Shown in pieces: positions 23,889-35,942 of a DNA stretch of 64,000 nt; the stretch's first letter is position 1, and each line of letters opens with the position of its first letter. The notes beneath the pieces were generated by a model that was not told the DNA's origin, ran no database searches, and saw only the letters and a list, made by a program, of their open reading frames with translations. Source of the DNA: Parelaphostrongylus tenuis (Eukaryota > Nematoda > Chromadorea > Rhabditida > Metastrongylidae); the NCBI GenBank assembly GCA_019055375.1, contig JAHQIW010003849.1, forward strand, positions 1 to 64,000, given 5' to 3'. Both the position numbers and the translations under genes were made by a program.

Positions 23889-24904
23889 GTTCGAAATAAA
23901 ATTATGTTTTGCATCGGCCGCTCATTCTTACTGTTAATTCGATGGAAGCACGATAATCATATGGACGTGTAGAGGAAATCTTATAGCATCAGAGTCATAC
24001 GTTCAATCTGGAGGTTCTTCCAAAGTAAAGAAACAATTCTTACTTGAATAACAAAAATTGCTATGCACATGTGACCCACCGAAGTGCAGTCCATCGATGG
24101 TCGTGTTGAAACGGCGGCAATTCTTTTGTGCATCGCCCCTCACCCCATAGATTAGCCAAAAAACACATGCATACGTATGTGAATCAATTCTATCTCCCTG
24201 CTGCATTGCAGAGGAATGGTCTTTAAAGAAAGTAAGCAGCGCTTTGCCATCGTTGTATCTTGCGCTATCGAATGATTGCCAATAGTCTAAAAATGAGCTC
24301 CGTTCGGCGAGAAATATGTGCTTGTGAAAACAAATGTTTTTTTCACTAAAGTCTCATGAGAAAACCTTTTTCGAAGAAAAAGCCTACGTAGTGCTCTAGC
24401 TAGGGCTTCGAACTTTCGAATGAGTGCTAGAAGTGCCCTAAAAAGCCATTTTTCAGAGATAGGGATCGCTTTTGCGTCCCGTGCTGTCTAGAAGAAAAGT
24501 ACCATCATTCAAATTTTCTAATATACGGTTGGATTTTATCTGAGCGTTGAAAATTCGGACAACTTTTGGTCGAACGATTGCGTATGCGTCTGAAAGGAAA
24601 TCTGTTTTAGGATCAGTTTGATAATAGTCCCTCATATAATTTTTTAACATTATAGCAGCGATTTGAGAAATAGTGTCTGAGTGTCTCACATGTATGGATC
24701 AATTTTTATTCATCACTCATTGCAGACAAAATTCACTCACAGCGGATAGAACACAAATTTGTCGTAATATGTATAGGTGAAAACCAATGTGAATGTGAAT
24801 AATATAATATAAAGCGATGACGCTGATGTCTGGAATACTGATAGTTTCAGTAATCATGAATTTCAGTTGGTATAATAATCTAAGTATTCGATATCGGCAT
24901 GATT

Positions 24905-25385
24905 TCAGGGAATGATTGTTGGTACGGTGTGGTTTCCAATAGTGACTTCATCGACCTTATTCAGGTTCAGTCTTAATCGTTTCGATACGTCACTTTCCGA
25001 TTTGCGTTCTGCTGCCTTCTTTGATTCTTTAATCATTACGCTTTGAGTCCATGGAAATGGCATGAACGCGGATTGTGTGGCTTCCACACCGATATCACCA
25101 CATTGCTGCAGCTCAACCATACTTGTTTTGATAGATCAACGTGACTTCTGTTTTGCTGCCTGCTCTGCAGTGTTCATTTTTCTGCACCGTCCTTCCCTGG
25201 GCCGAAATCCTCATATGATTTCAGTTTGCTTCCTAAAAAATATCATAGGTTATTATGAGACAAAAGATTTGAGTGTACAACTTAACGTACTCATTTTCTC
25301 CACTTCTTGTAGTAATGCCGAATCGACTTTGTTCACTTCACTCATTGTTCTGTCATAGCTACGCTTGTCATCCTCTGTAATTGCC
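24905..25385 (-). pseudogene. two adjacent exon-like relics (copy B)
   Basis: Minus strand: a frame ITEDDKRSYDRTMSEVNK continuing to LLQEVEK ends at a site where copy D has a gtgagt donor but B has atgagt. Then ttttttag precedes KSYEDFGPGKDGAEK. The downstream part continues as the EATQSAF block shared with A and C. The mutated donor suggests the ancestral gene is dead in this copy. Family unknown. Confidence 0.4.
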
Positions 25386-27139
25386 TAGCATCAAATACAC
25401 AACATTTCATCCTTAATTTGATCCCTTCTTATTTTAGCTTTGTTCAACTGCTCAATGGCATAGAGGCTAGATTAGTTCTGCGAAGAAAGCGTTTCCCACA
25501 AGACTTGCCTCTTTGAGACCGTATCCCCCTTTCAACGTTAAACAATAGGAACGAGACAACAAGTAATAATTTTTTCGCCGTCACCCCTTCACCTGAGTAT
25601 CATGATAGTGACTAGGCAGAAAAAAGGCAGACCGGAACAGCTAAAAGATGAAGCAGCTGCATACTTTCCAGCAAGTGCAAAAGATATCATTCTGTTGAGC
25701 GGAATAAATAGGTCAAATGATTTGCGTTTCTCTATCTCGACTGTTACGATTTTCTTACTGATTAATAAGAAATTAGCAGTGTCAGCTGTTTTTATAATCG
25801 GAATGATAGACGTAATGAGTTCATAAATGGAAGAGACTCCAAGCTGCTTTTCGTGACTGATCAAGAAACATCAACTAGTAAGGCACATCGGAGCATTAAT
25901 TGTCTTCTATTCAAGAATCTAGTTAAAGAATGTTCAGGAATCAGAACTAGGTCAGGTAACGCCGCCTCAATCCCTATCTGTAACACCGAATAACTTAATT
26001 ATATGGATAGGACTTGAAGTTACATTGATGAATCCATATCATTTTCTCAATGTGCTTACTCTTTATTCCTCCACTGATACTCGGCGTTTGATTCTCTCCA
26101 AGTTGTTTCGCCAGCAGGAAGGCAAGCGGTCTGGAATTACGTAGAGATATTGTTTTAGGCAAGAATTCGTGGAATAACGATAAAATGTTAGGTAATGAAT
26201 CTCCTTGAACGTTTTTATGAACTTCCACTACGGTCTTCAACGTATTCTCGGCGACATAGGAGTCTACGATGTGGGAAACATGACCAATTATCCATTAAAC
26301 ATAGCACACGTAATATTAAGTACTAGTTATCTAATCAATCATTGAGTTCTACATCTCTGGCGCTGCAAAAAAGTGTTCATTTCGACTTGCCGCGTCGAAA
26401 TTGTATTTTCTCCGGAGCTCACATCATAAACTTCTATCTTGTTTTATTTTTGAACACGTGAATAAACCACCTTCATGCTATTCTCCAGTGTATCGCTATG
26501 ATTATAACTGCCATTCTTTTCTTGTATCTCAAAACTCTACTTTCATTCCTCTCCATTCGACCGCTTTTCTATAGACCTAGCTCAAAAACAAAAGTCTGTT
26601 AATGATATAACATGTTTTGAGGCGTTTACTTCTATTGTCAAATTACTAAAATTCGCACAACTTATTCAAATTCATAAAGGCTTCGCATAGAATTCAAACA
26701 TGTCATCAAATGAGGACAAATCTTTCGAGCTTCTGAACTGCTGTACCAATGTAGTAAGCTCCTGCTTTCTCTACTGATAAGTGAAGTCATGATGGGCATC
26801 ATAGGCACCGCAAAAATCACTACACGTAGGTGTGAAATAATATGCGAAACATCAGAAATTTTTAAGAGTAAATCGGACTTAGGCATAAGAATACGACGAA
26901 TCATATTATTTCCATGTCAAACCGAGAATGAGACGAGCGACCGCCAATAAAATTTGCGCAGAATGTAGTATTTACTGAGATTCTTATCAAAATCGTTAAT
27001 AAATCCAAAATACGGACATCACCATATGACAGGTAATACATTTACTTCTTAATTCGATGTATGCAATCAACAAGATTTCTTTATTCGCCTGTTCTTTTAG
27101 CGGTGTTATAACGTCATAATTATATATATACTAAGGGAG

Positions 27140-27262
27140 TGGTAATGTAAAATGTTCTACCTTAGAGAGGACTTGAACTCCGATCCTACCCTTTAAGGGG
27201 TGCGTACTAACCAGATTTGCTACCAAAGCTCCTATTCTGCTAAAACTCCTTCGGTGATGCAC
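27140..27262 (-). repeat. tRNA-derived SINE, family 2 (copy B, best preserved)
   Basis: On the minus strand, agctttggtagcaaatctgg (A-box region) and, about 40 bp on, GGAGTTCAAGTCCTC (B box) have the spacing of a tRNA gene. The acceptor stem does not pair as in a functional tRNA and the unit recurs at 8,230 and 44,600, so it is a SINE head and not a tRNA gene. Confidence 0.5.
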
Positions 27263-28979
27263 AAAATTCATTTGTCAGCAACCAACGTTCTACGTTTTAA
27301 CCTGGTAGGCGCAAATTGGCATTGAGCTCAGTCACGCTAGAAGTTATTGTATATATCTTATCAAAAGATTGCCTACTTAACCGTTACTTGAACGACAGTG
27401 TGAACATGCTCATCACTCACAGTGGTGTAGGAGTAGGTATCGTTCAGTATTGCGCTTTAAAATGAGTGAATGTGATGATGAAAGTTCTAAGAGTCGAATA
27501 TGAATTAGCTAACCACTGTGTGTGACAAGGAAGTATGGAAATGTTTTTGTTGTCCCATTAATGAAAGCCAGACTAGACGTAATGCGAGTGACATCACGTA
27601 CGCTGGTTGACTACGAACTTTTTTTATTTTACCCGATGCATGCACAAAAAGCATCTTAATGGCTTTTAGCACAAAACAATATAAAAGTTTCGGACAATCA
27701 TTTTGAGCACTTTCTCGCCTTCTCGATCACATAGAAAACCTTCAGAATGCAAAAAGTAGTCTTCAAGTTAGCAAATGGTGAAGTTTGAAAAATATGCTAT
27801 CGCTAATCTCCCAAGAAAGTTTTAGCTTTGTGCTAGGAACGCTGTGTTAAGGCGTGAGGACGTTAACGTGGATTTAGCGATCGTCGCATTAATTAAACTA
27901 TACTATCTATATAAATTGACGCAGAACTCACGCTTGATGAATTTTGACTTGGAAACTGACTGAGAATAATGCCTCCTTCCTCTTTCACTGTTTTGACGCG
28001 CGTAGAGGCAAATAACACGGCCAGTAACACTGAACACAGGTGAAAAAAGTTAATTTAATTCTGAAAAATGTAGCAATTTGATAATTTGCTTACAGAGCCC
28101 GTTATGGCGTCTGATGAGGCACTTGTAGAGTGCTACACAGGCGCTTGCTTCGTCCTTCCGGACTCCTCAATCGCACAGTGTCCCTCGATCAAGACGATTG
28201 TCCGGTGATATCTTTCTATATAAAGTAATCGACGTCGAATAGTAGACTATATCACCGCAAGTTAGGTGACGAAATCGCACAACTTGGAGCGACCACAGTC
28301 GAGTGTCTGCGGAGAGTTAAATAAATCATACCCTATCCTCGACCGTTTATATAGACCGCGCTCTAAACCATGATAGTCTGATAACTTGATAACGCGTTTG
28401 AGACCGTTATGATTCCTGATAAGGGGACTTATACAGTGTAAAATAGGCGTCTGTTTCGTCGTTCCGATTGCAGTAGATAGCCTCCTTCAGCTCAATCGAT
28501 TATCTGAGGATACATCCTTATATATAGGAATTCCTTTTTTTCCATTCCAAATTGGTTCATTCTACCAGCTCTTCAACACTCGACTGTGATCACTTCAAGT
28601 TTGGTGTTTTTGTCACCTAACTTGCGGTGATCTAAATATTCGGCGTCGATTCCTTTATATAGAGATATATCCCTAAGAGATCGGTTGAATGCGGACGAGT
28701 TGGCTACAGAGGAGTCTTTGATTACAAAACAGGCGCCTGTCTAAGACGATATAAGTGCACTTTTAAGATCTCATAACGGGCTCAAACACGTTATAATGTT
28801 AACGGATTATCATTATTTTGAGCGAAGTATATTTAGACGGTCGTAGGTGGATTGTGTGATATTTGACTTCGAATATGATTAAACGGCTAAGTAAGCAACT
28901 CACGTAAAATTCATGAGAAAAGTCCACTAGTTCACCACTCATTCACTATCTGCTTGCTTATAAAAACTGGTTACACCTT

Positions 28980-30290
28980 TTTTACAGTTACAGAACATTC
29001 CATGACTAGCGGGAAAAATTCTTTAGAAAGACCCATACATTCTTCAGGATTATCACTAATGATTTTAATGCAAGAAACTGAAGAGCGTCACATTGGGACC
29101 CATGGGCTGGAATGGCGCAAGCAATGAGAAACTATCACACTTTATCATGACGAATAGAACCGTCCATAATAACTCACAATTCCGAAGACTCCAATGTCAT
29201 CGGTGAATATGTTATTCTTCTAACAGAGAGTATCATAAGAAAATAGACCACATCTCAGCAATTGATGACATTTGATGACAGTGCCACAATTGCAGTCCAG
29301 TAGGCAACAGCGAACAGCTGAACACAAGAGAATTTTGTAGAGAGAATTGCGAAAAATAGTCAAGTTTGTCAACACTCCTCCCTCGTTTTGTCGGGGAAGA
29401 GATAGTTGTTGTTGCGGATGGATGAGCTGACGAGAACGGTTGAATAGGTGTAATCAACATGGTGAGGTGGCAGTACGGTGGAATAGCGGGGAGTGTAGTG
29501 AAGAGTAGGAACGATGGTGGGATACAGTAAAAAATGCATGCAGTATCGTTGTTAGTTTGAATTGAAGGATATGTCTTCAAGGGCCAACGTTGATAGGCAG
29601 GCGGCGCCACCCCCCACGCTTGCGTGGCAGTCCTAGAAGGCGGCATTTGGCACTCTATGTGAGACCGTCGTGCTGTCTGCGTCCCCGTTCTCACGAGCGC
29701 CTTCGTTCTAACGCTCGGGATGTCGCCATTACAATAGCCGATTGAAATCGAGAGAAACTGAGAGTGAGAAAAAGGCAGAGGAGAGTTATGGGTAGAGTCA
29801 ACCAGTTTCTGGGAAGCAGCCAGAGGCTGTAAATCGTGGAAAAATGACTAGGTTATGCGAAAACAATTACAAGGCAAGCCTTGCTTGTCAAAAATGATTC
29901 TGCAGATTGCAATGCAGTGATTGTCGTTATTATTATGATTAACATTATGTGATTAGAATATAACATGTTTTGATCCATTAAGGTCTACGTGCTATACAGC
30001 CGCCTGTTTCGTGCAACAGCGTCTCATCAGTACCGCCGTTTTCGGTTCAGCCGATCCCTTGTGGCTGAATGATGCTCTATGGAGGAATCGACACCAGGTA
30101 AAAAATCATCGAAAGTGAGATGATGAGATTGTCTGATATTGAGGTGACCGTCAGTCGAGCCTGTGACTTTTATAATGAGCCATGCCTCTCCTTTCAACCG
30201 AAACAGGCGCCTGTACAGCAGCAGACCTGATAGCGCAAAATATGATGCCATGGCCTTGTCAGATTATATCATTTTGAGAGGGTCTAAGAG
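28980..30290. other. insert specific to copy B
   Basis: Between the MITE family 2 block and the hairpin MITE, B carries about 1.3 kb absent from A and C. It includes a G+C-rich part (29,590-29,710, with ggcggcgccaccccccacgc) unlike its surroundings, and a MITE-like part at 30,000-30,250 with gtttcgtgcaac and a reversed gaaacaggcgcctg. A long minus-strand frame (29,233-29,694) has low-complexity composition and no known motif, so I do not call it a gene. Confidence 0.5.
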
Positions 30291-30299
30291 TGGTCGAAA

Positions 30300-30540
30300 G
30301 GCAAGGTAATTGGAGCAGTGATAGCAGTAGCAGCAGTGGCAGTTTGATGGCTGGAGTTTAGGTGACTCCCCTCGCAAGAGTCTGGACACGAATTTTATTC
30401 AAGTGACAAGTCTTAATCTACTAAACGTGCGTCAACGCTCTAAAAAATGCGAGTCACCCTATATGTCTGCCATCGTACTACTGCTGATATTATTATTGTT
30501 ACTACTACCATTACCACTTTGGCGTCAGCTGATCTACATA
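30300..30540. mobile_element. hairpin MITE family 3 (copy B)
   Basis: Equivalent of 10,015-10,258: left arm gcagtgatagcagtagcagc with ggtgactcccctcgc, right arm gcgagtcaccc with actactaccattaccacttt. The arms are more diverged from each other than in A. Confidence 0.55.
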
Positions 30541-31629
30541 GTAGCTTGCGATTAACGCTCATTATTTTTAACATTTCGTCAAACACACCTCAACAAGACC
30601 TCTTTGGCTCGAATTTTCCTTCGCATGATGCTCGATGTGATCTGACAGCACAAATAAACATTGAGTGCTCCACTACGATAAACATTGTTGCGACTAATTC
30701 TTTAGCATTTAAGGGTCCTAGCTTAACGATCGATACAGACAGCACTTTGTCACAGGAAGAATTTTGCAGGGCTCGGTAGACATTAAAATCATTCAACACA
30801 ATGTCCAGGCTATGTGTGTTGAGAAATTACTTCCTTGTCATGCTGACCAGCAAACACCTTTCACTCTTCTTCCTGTCATAGTCAGATAGAATGTGATACT
30901 CTCTAAGTGAAGTTCAGTGGGAGCTTTAAAAAGTGAAGGAGTCGAATGTCAGTCTTCATATGCTCTGAAGATATTTCGTGAACAAGGGAACTGGTACACG
31001 TGGTATAACGGAATGCTGAGCTGATGTATCATCTACAAGTGGGCAATGATTGTACACATAACTCGATGTGTTTCATAGTTTCATATTTAATATCGTATTA
31101 ACATATCTCAAACATCAAAAATGTCGCGCTCTCTAACATCCCTGCCAGCAAATGAAGTGAAATTGCGAACATCCATCATTTTCATTGGAATGTAAGCATA
31201 TATCAAAGCAATTTCTATTGCAAACATGAGAGGAATGTAGGACGATCAAGTACAATTTGTCTCATTGTCAAGAGACCCTTTATAATGCCTTTGGATATTA
31301 TATTTGCAGTGATGTATAGTGTGCGTAAAAACTTTATGCATCAGTTGGGATTCGAATCCACATTTCACTCTATCCGAGGAGCGTATAGAACCGTTGCATA
31401 TTAACGCCCGTTTTAACACCATTCTTTCTACGCTGCAACGTGTCTATCTGCTAGCAGCCAAACGTCAATGGTCTGGCGTAGGTAGTCGTTATCGACATTG
31501 GACCCACTTACACTGACAGATATTGGTTATCCATAATCGAATAGAATTGTTTTTTATTTGATCGCGTTTAGCGGTGGTATGATATTATGATATACCTGAT
31601 GATTTAGAGTATGTTTTTCCCCGAGCATG

Positions 31630-32812
31630 GATTGTCTATTGGACAATCGACTCCTATAATCGGCTCTGAAAAGGATGAAGGCGTCGAGAAGTTAGCTGAG
31701 TATACATCATTGTCAATCTTGTTCATTGGTGAAAGGCCAAATGGAATGATGAATCACGCCGCTTCATTCAAAAGTCGGTTTAGTAGAATAGATTTGGTAG
31801 TTGACTTGAGTCTTAGAATAGATTAGTGGCTAGAATTCGTAACCAGTACGTAATTAGATAATGTTCTAAATATCTGCACATGGGATAGTGATGCGGTACA
31901 TTCTCCATCCTATACAACCTATCGCAAATCTGAAATGTCATACATGCTGACAGCCTCATCAAGGCCGAAATACGTTATCGGGCTCCGTAAGTTCCCTACA
32001 ATAGACCACGCGCATGGCAAAAATGATTATCAGGCATATTGAAAGTTGAGCATGGTCATTAAGAAAGCACTCAAAACAAAAGGTATGATGTATTGTACGA
32101 TACCAGTCATGAGCAGTCGAGTGTAAAGCACTGTCATTTAGTGATAATTCCACTTAATCGTCCGTGTAAAATGTTCGCCGTTGTCAACTCTATATAGAGG
32201 TTGGATTTCTCGAGAGGACTGACTAACGATGGAGGGTACTGACTACTTAACTGACGACAATGCCGAAACACGTGTATGGGGCTCTTTAAGCTGCCCCTAT
32301 AAGAAACCACACGCATAGCTCAAAAAATCATTTTCTGGCATGTAGAAAGTTGGGCGCGGTGTTTAGAAAACACTCGAAACGAGAAGTTTTAAATAATAAA
32401 TATTTTCCATCCAGTACCGCAAACACCTACTCCGCTACCGATAAAAGAGTTCCGGTGGCAATTGAACAAATGAGAATCCTTACACACGCGCAAAACATTC
32501 AGCAGCTCTTCTAGAAAGAACGAACAACTTTTATATCACGTCAGATACAGAATCAGATATGCGTAGATCACCTTCAGATGTGCCGCAGTAGAGGAGTGGT
32601 TTTGGAGTTCGGTCACGGTACTTCCATGGTTTTGGCAGAAAATCTTGCTTCTCGCAAAAACAAATTATGTAAAATGCTCCATGGGAATACCTTACAGAAG
32701 ATATTCGCACTTATCCGCTTTAAGACATGTTCTGCGACTAATTGTAAATAAGTAAAGCATGATAAATAAGAGCTTCTCAAACATAATCATATCATAAAAA
32801 GAATTCGCATTC
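31630..32812 (-). pseudogene. WRAP53 3'-end relic beside copy B (collinear)
   Basis: Minus strand, in gene order: exon 12-like at 32,711-32,812 (NANSFYDMIMFEKLLFIML, ending ISRRTCLKADK before a gtgcgaat donor), exon 13-like at about 32,492-32,596 (YCGTSEGDLRIS against YLFSGTSEGDLVV of the real gene, with a stop after SDVI), and an exon 14-like remnant at about 31,630-31,740. Intron sequence upstream of exon 12 is also shared with the copy beside A. A and B copies resemble each other far more than the intact gene, so one ancient fragment was duplicated together with the repeat unit. Confidence 0.65.
32290..32392. mobile_element. inverted-repeat element arm (MITE family 4, beside copy B)
   Basis: The reverse of the arm at 13,562-13,730: tagaaagttgggcgcggtgt followed by ttagaaaacactcgaaacga. 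It separates the exon 13-like from the exon 14-like relic. A second related end (gagcatggtcattaagaaag) lies at 32,048. Confidence 0.45.
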
Positions 32813-33229
32813 CTATGCACAATTGCGACTAAGCTAATAGAGAAGTTGCAACTGCATGTTATATCAAAAAGTGAGTAGTTGTCTGAGCTAAGACATTGTC
32901 TCAATTCAGATGGGTAATCTGGAAAGCTTCCTTCTGATTCTATGGAGTTCTACATCTATTACTCAAGATAGCTATTGAAAATTCCGTTATCGGAAAATAA
33001 GTGATAAAGATTATTTCATGGCTTTAATACCACATGATTCCACGTGCATGTAATACACCAAATTTATCAGATCTGAAATTTTATTGCCACCTATAGTCCT
33101 TCTAAATTCTGCAATACAAGTAGATATTTCTGATTATGTCACTAACCAAAAACTCATTCGGATTTCGATTTGTTCACATTCTGTTCAGTTGACTTACTCG
33201 ACTCGCAAAAATTCTAACCAAATTTTGCG

Positions 33230-33431
33230 TTCAAGGTCGCTCCGTATCAAAACTGCGAACCCGTCTTTTGTGTGTCATCACTTCACAGATTGTGCAAATG
33301 CTGACTTTTCTTCATATACTTTATTGTCTTCATCCGCATTGTCAAGGTCTTCAAATTTTACATGTAGCTCCGAACACTGCTTAAGGATCTCGTTTTCTTC
33401 ACGTATGTCGTTATATATCTTTCATGCTCGT
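33230..33431 (-). pseudogene. possible WRAP53 exon 4-like relic
   Basis: Minus strand: a tatttcag acceptor near 33,431, then a frame with EENEILKQCSELHVKFEDLD that resembles DENEIFKKLTEATRKIFEDF of WRAP53 exon 4. The DNA gaaaacgagatccttaag differs by one base from the intact exon. An early in-frame TGA follows the acceptor. It lies just upstream, in minus-strand order, of the exon 12-14 relic, as a remnant of one gene copy would. The match is short. Confidence 0.35.
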
Positions 33432-33449
33432 GTTCTGAAATAATCATTT

Positions 33450-34533
33450 TACAGTGTTCCGAGGAATCATGAAAGGAGCATTTTTTCAAATTGTCAATCT
33501 GCAAAGTTTGCTGAACATGCTGGTATAGCATACTTGGCCTGCGACCAGTTCAAACGAACAGACATGTGTATTTTAAGGTTCTTCTAAGCACTGCTTTAGC
33601 GAGCACAACATAATGATCGCCGCTCAAAAAATGGGGTCTACAAAAACAATATTAGTTGTTCCCCTATTCACGCTTTTATTGCTATACTTTCACTTGTTTT
33701 ACAGCTTATTGCAACTATGCGGTGTCAACAATTTCACCGAGATGGCAGGAACAGCATAAACCGAAGTCAGTTGTACAATTCTGTTCCAAATTCTGTTTCA
33801 TGCTACCGAAAAAGTCTCGTCTGAGTAACAAGTGAAACGCTAACGGATGAACAATTTTCGAGCAGTACATGTAACAGCGCACGAAATGTTGAAAGACCTT
33901 TGCGAATACTGAAGTAGAAAAACTGGTTCGCATCTCAAAAGTACAGAGTCCGAACACTATATGTGATAATGGACCATGTGAAAAAAACTAGTTAATAATC
34001 CACAATTCTCCCTAACCGCAATGAAGAGGAAAAACGGATACAGACATAGAGATTTTTCAAATGGAGTTATTAGCCATATTTTTATAAGTGAGCCTGCAAT
34101 CAGTCTTTCATTGACGACAAATATGATTCGGAGCTCATCCTTGTTGCAAGCGTGACTATTACTCAATTTGTTCAACATATTGTACATCTTGAGGAAACGT
34201 CACAAGTGCGGAGGAGCCGAGAATGTCTTGAGCTTTGATAATAGTCCCTGAGAACATGGGACTTTTCCGTTATCATAACAGCGGCCAAGACTTACCGAGG
34301 AGAAATTTTATGACCATCTCCTTCCTCAATATGCGATAAAGCAGAACAATGAAACTGTGAGTGGATAATCAACAGTAAAGTCGAGCTAAACTCTCGAAAG
34401 ACTACAGAAATTGAAACACCACCGTCATTCGAAATCCATAGAAGATACTATTTCGAAGGCTGGTTTGATTTATTGTACTACATTGGAAAGAAAACTTCCA
34501 TAGTTTGATAAAATATTCAAAATTTATGCATAT
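33450..34533. other. no gene seen
   Basis: AT-rich spacer. A minus-strand frame at 33,715-33,957 is cysteine-rich (RCYMYCSK, LCCSCHLGE) but has no splice-bounded structure and no family I recognise. Confidence 0.4.
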
Positions 34534-34545
34534 ATTCAGACAACA

Positions 34546-35912
34546 CATAGGCAATTATCCTTCACGACATAGGCAATTATCGCCCAATCTGCTTGCTGTC
34601 CGTTGTCTATAAACTCTTTACTCGAGTCATCCTGAACAGGATTGACAGAACACTGGACGAAGGACAGCCATGCGAACAAGCAGGGTTAAGAAAAGGATTT
34701 AGTACCATTGACCACATCCACACGATCACAAGACTCATTGAAGTTTCGCGAGAGTACAAACAACCACTCTGTCTCACTTTTATCGATCTGAAAAAAGCCT
34801 TTGACTCAGTGGAAACAGAAGCGGTTATAGAGGCTCTGGATAACCAGGGCGTCCCTACTCGGTACATAGTGATCCTTCGTGAGCTTTATAAAGATTTCAC
34901 GACCAGAATATCTCCATTCTACAACAATGTCACCATTGACGTAAGAAGAGGGGTTCGACAAGGCGATACAATATCGACAAAACTATTCACTGCCACCCTA
35001 CAAAACGTCATGCGAACATTAGAATGGAACGAAATGGGAGTGAAAATTGACGGTCGACAATTAAACCATCTTCGCTTTGCTGGCGATATCGTTCTCATAA
35101 CACCAAACATCAGCCAAGCGGAACGAATGTTGACTGATTTCGATAACGCCTGTGGAAAGATCGGTCTTCAACTGAATCTAACGAAAACACTGTTCATGAG
35201 GAACGGATGGGTTTCTAAAGCCCCATTCACGCTCAACGGAACGACAATTTCTGAATGCTCCAGTTACATCTATCTAGGTCGTGAAATCAACATGATGAAC
35301 GACCTAGCCCCAGAGTTGAGCAGGAGGAAACGAGCGGCTTGGGGAACGTTTAAGAGCATCGAAGATGTAGTGAAGAGGACAAAGAACATCCGACTCCGTG
35401 CCCACCTTTTCGACTCGACGATTATCCCTGCCCTAACGTATGCAGCAGAAACCTGGTCGCTACGTAAGCAGGATGAAAGATCACTTGGAGTTATCGAATG
35501 CGCAGTCGAAAGGTCGATGCTAGGAGTATCCCGTAATTCGCAAATGAGAGAAAGGATCCGAAGTTCCGACCTACGTCAACGATCGAAAATCAGAGACGCC
35601 GTTCTACACGCCAGGATGTCGAAAATAAGGTGGGCCGGACACGTGATGCGCTTCAACGACAACCGATGGACGGGAGCCGTTACCGAGTGGATTCCTCGGG
35701 ACGTCAAGCGCTCTAAAGGAAGACCACTGACCCGTTGGTCCGATTTCTTCACGAAAGTGATGGAAGAAAGATATGATGCTCAGCGAATTCCTAGAGCGAG
35801 GAGAACCCACTGGGCTACTCTTGCACGCGATAGGGAAAAATGGAAGAGTTGCTGGTACCCGCTCAAGTCACTCGACGATCAACGGGACGACAGGTGATAG
35901 GTGATACAGGTG
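34546..35912 (+). mobile_element. 5'-truncated RTE insertion with target-site duplication
   Basis: The element begins inside the reverse transcriptase, just before the NYRPI motif, and ends in a caggtgat-type tail. The 12-bp attcagacaaca flanks it at 34,534-34,545 and 35,913-35,924. A 15-bp word, acataggcaattatc, is doubled at the 5' junction, as is common at aborted target-primed reverse transcription ends. It is the longest uninterrupted RTE coding stretch here, so insertion is probably recent. Confidence 0.93.
34566..35897 (+). CDS. RTE reverse transcriptase, C-terminal part, inactive
   Basis: An open frame of about 443 codons to TGA at 35,895-35,897, without its own start context because the element is truncated. 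It shows NYRPICLLSVVYK, then DHIHTI, FIDLKKAFDSVE (first catalytic Asp region), RRGVRQGDTIS, and FAGDIVLI where a functional enzyme has FADD. One of the two catalytic aspartates is therefore glycine. The C-terminus has RWAGHVMRFNDNRW and a final SCWYPLKSLDDQR. Function would be first-strand synthesis for the element, but this copy lacks the endonuclease domain as well. Confidence 0.9.
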   Translation, partial: DIGNYRPICLLSVVYKLFTRVILNRIDRTLDEGQPCEQAGLRKGFSTIDHIHTITRLIEVSREYKQPLCLTFIDLKKAFDSVETEAVIEALDNQGVPTRYIVILRELYKDFTTRISPFYNNVTIDVRRGVRQGDTISTKLFTATLQNVMRTLEWNEMGVKIDGRQLNHLRFAGDIVLITPNISQAERMLTDFDNACGKIGLQLNLTKTLFMRNGWVSKAPFTLNGTTISECSSYIYLGREINMMNDLAPELSRRKRAAWGTFKSIEDVVKRTKNIRLRAHLFDSTIIPALTYAAETWSLRKQDERSLGVIECAVERSMLGVSRNSQMRERIRSSDLRQRSKIRDAVLHARMSKIRWAGHVMRFNDNRWTGAVTEWIPRDVKRSKGRPLTRWSDFFTKVMEERYDAQRIPRARRTHWATLARDREKWKSCWYPLKSLDDQRDDR

Positions 35913-35942
35913 ATTCAGACAACAAACAACAACAACTGTTCT

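Larger units (their letters stand above)
19540..31015 (+). repeat. low-copy repeat unit, copy B
   Basis: Collinear with copy A from about 1,900 to 10,690 but more diverged from A than C is. It lacks the family 1 SINE (junction near 19,690) and the 1.6-kb A/C segment with the RNase T2-like exon. It gained an RTE insertion (22,507-23,888) and a segment at about 28,980-30,290 that A and C do not have. A TA microsatellite lies at 20,318-20,348. Confidence 0.85.

Noticed and set aside
29233..29694. A 153-codon minus-strand frame.
   Set aside because: Composition is low complexity (P, T, S runs), with no motif or splice context, inside a copy-specific insert.
30480..30530. Triplet-like tactactgct repeats suggestive of a microsatellite or CRISPR-like array.
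   Set aside because: They are one arm of hairpin MITE family 3; no spaced direct repeats exist in the window.
32711..32905. Fusion of exons 11 and 12 (intron loss) in the WRAP53 relics.
   Set aside because: Sequence upstream of the exon 12 relic aligns with the 3' part of intron 11, not with exon 11.
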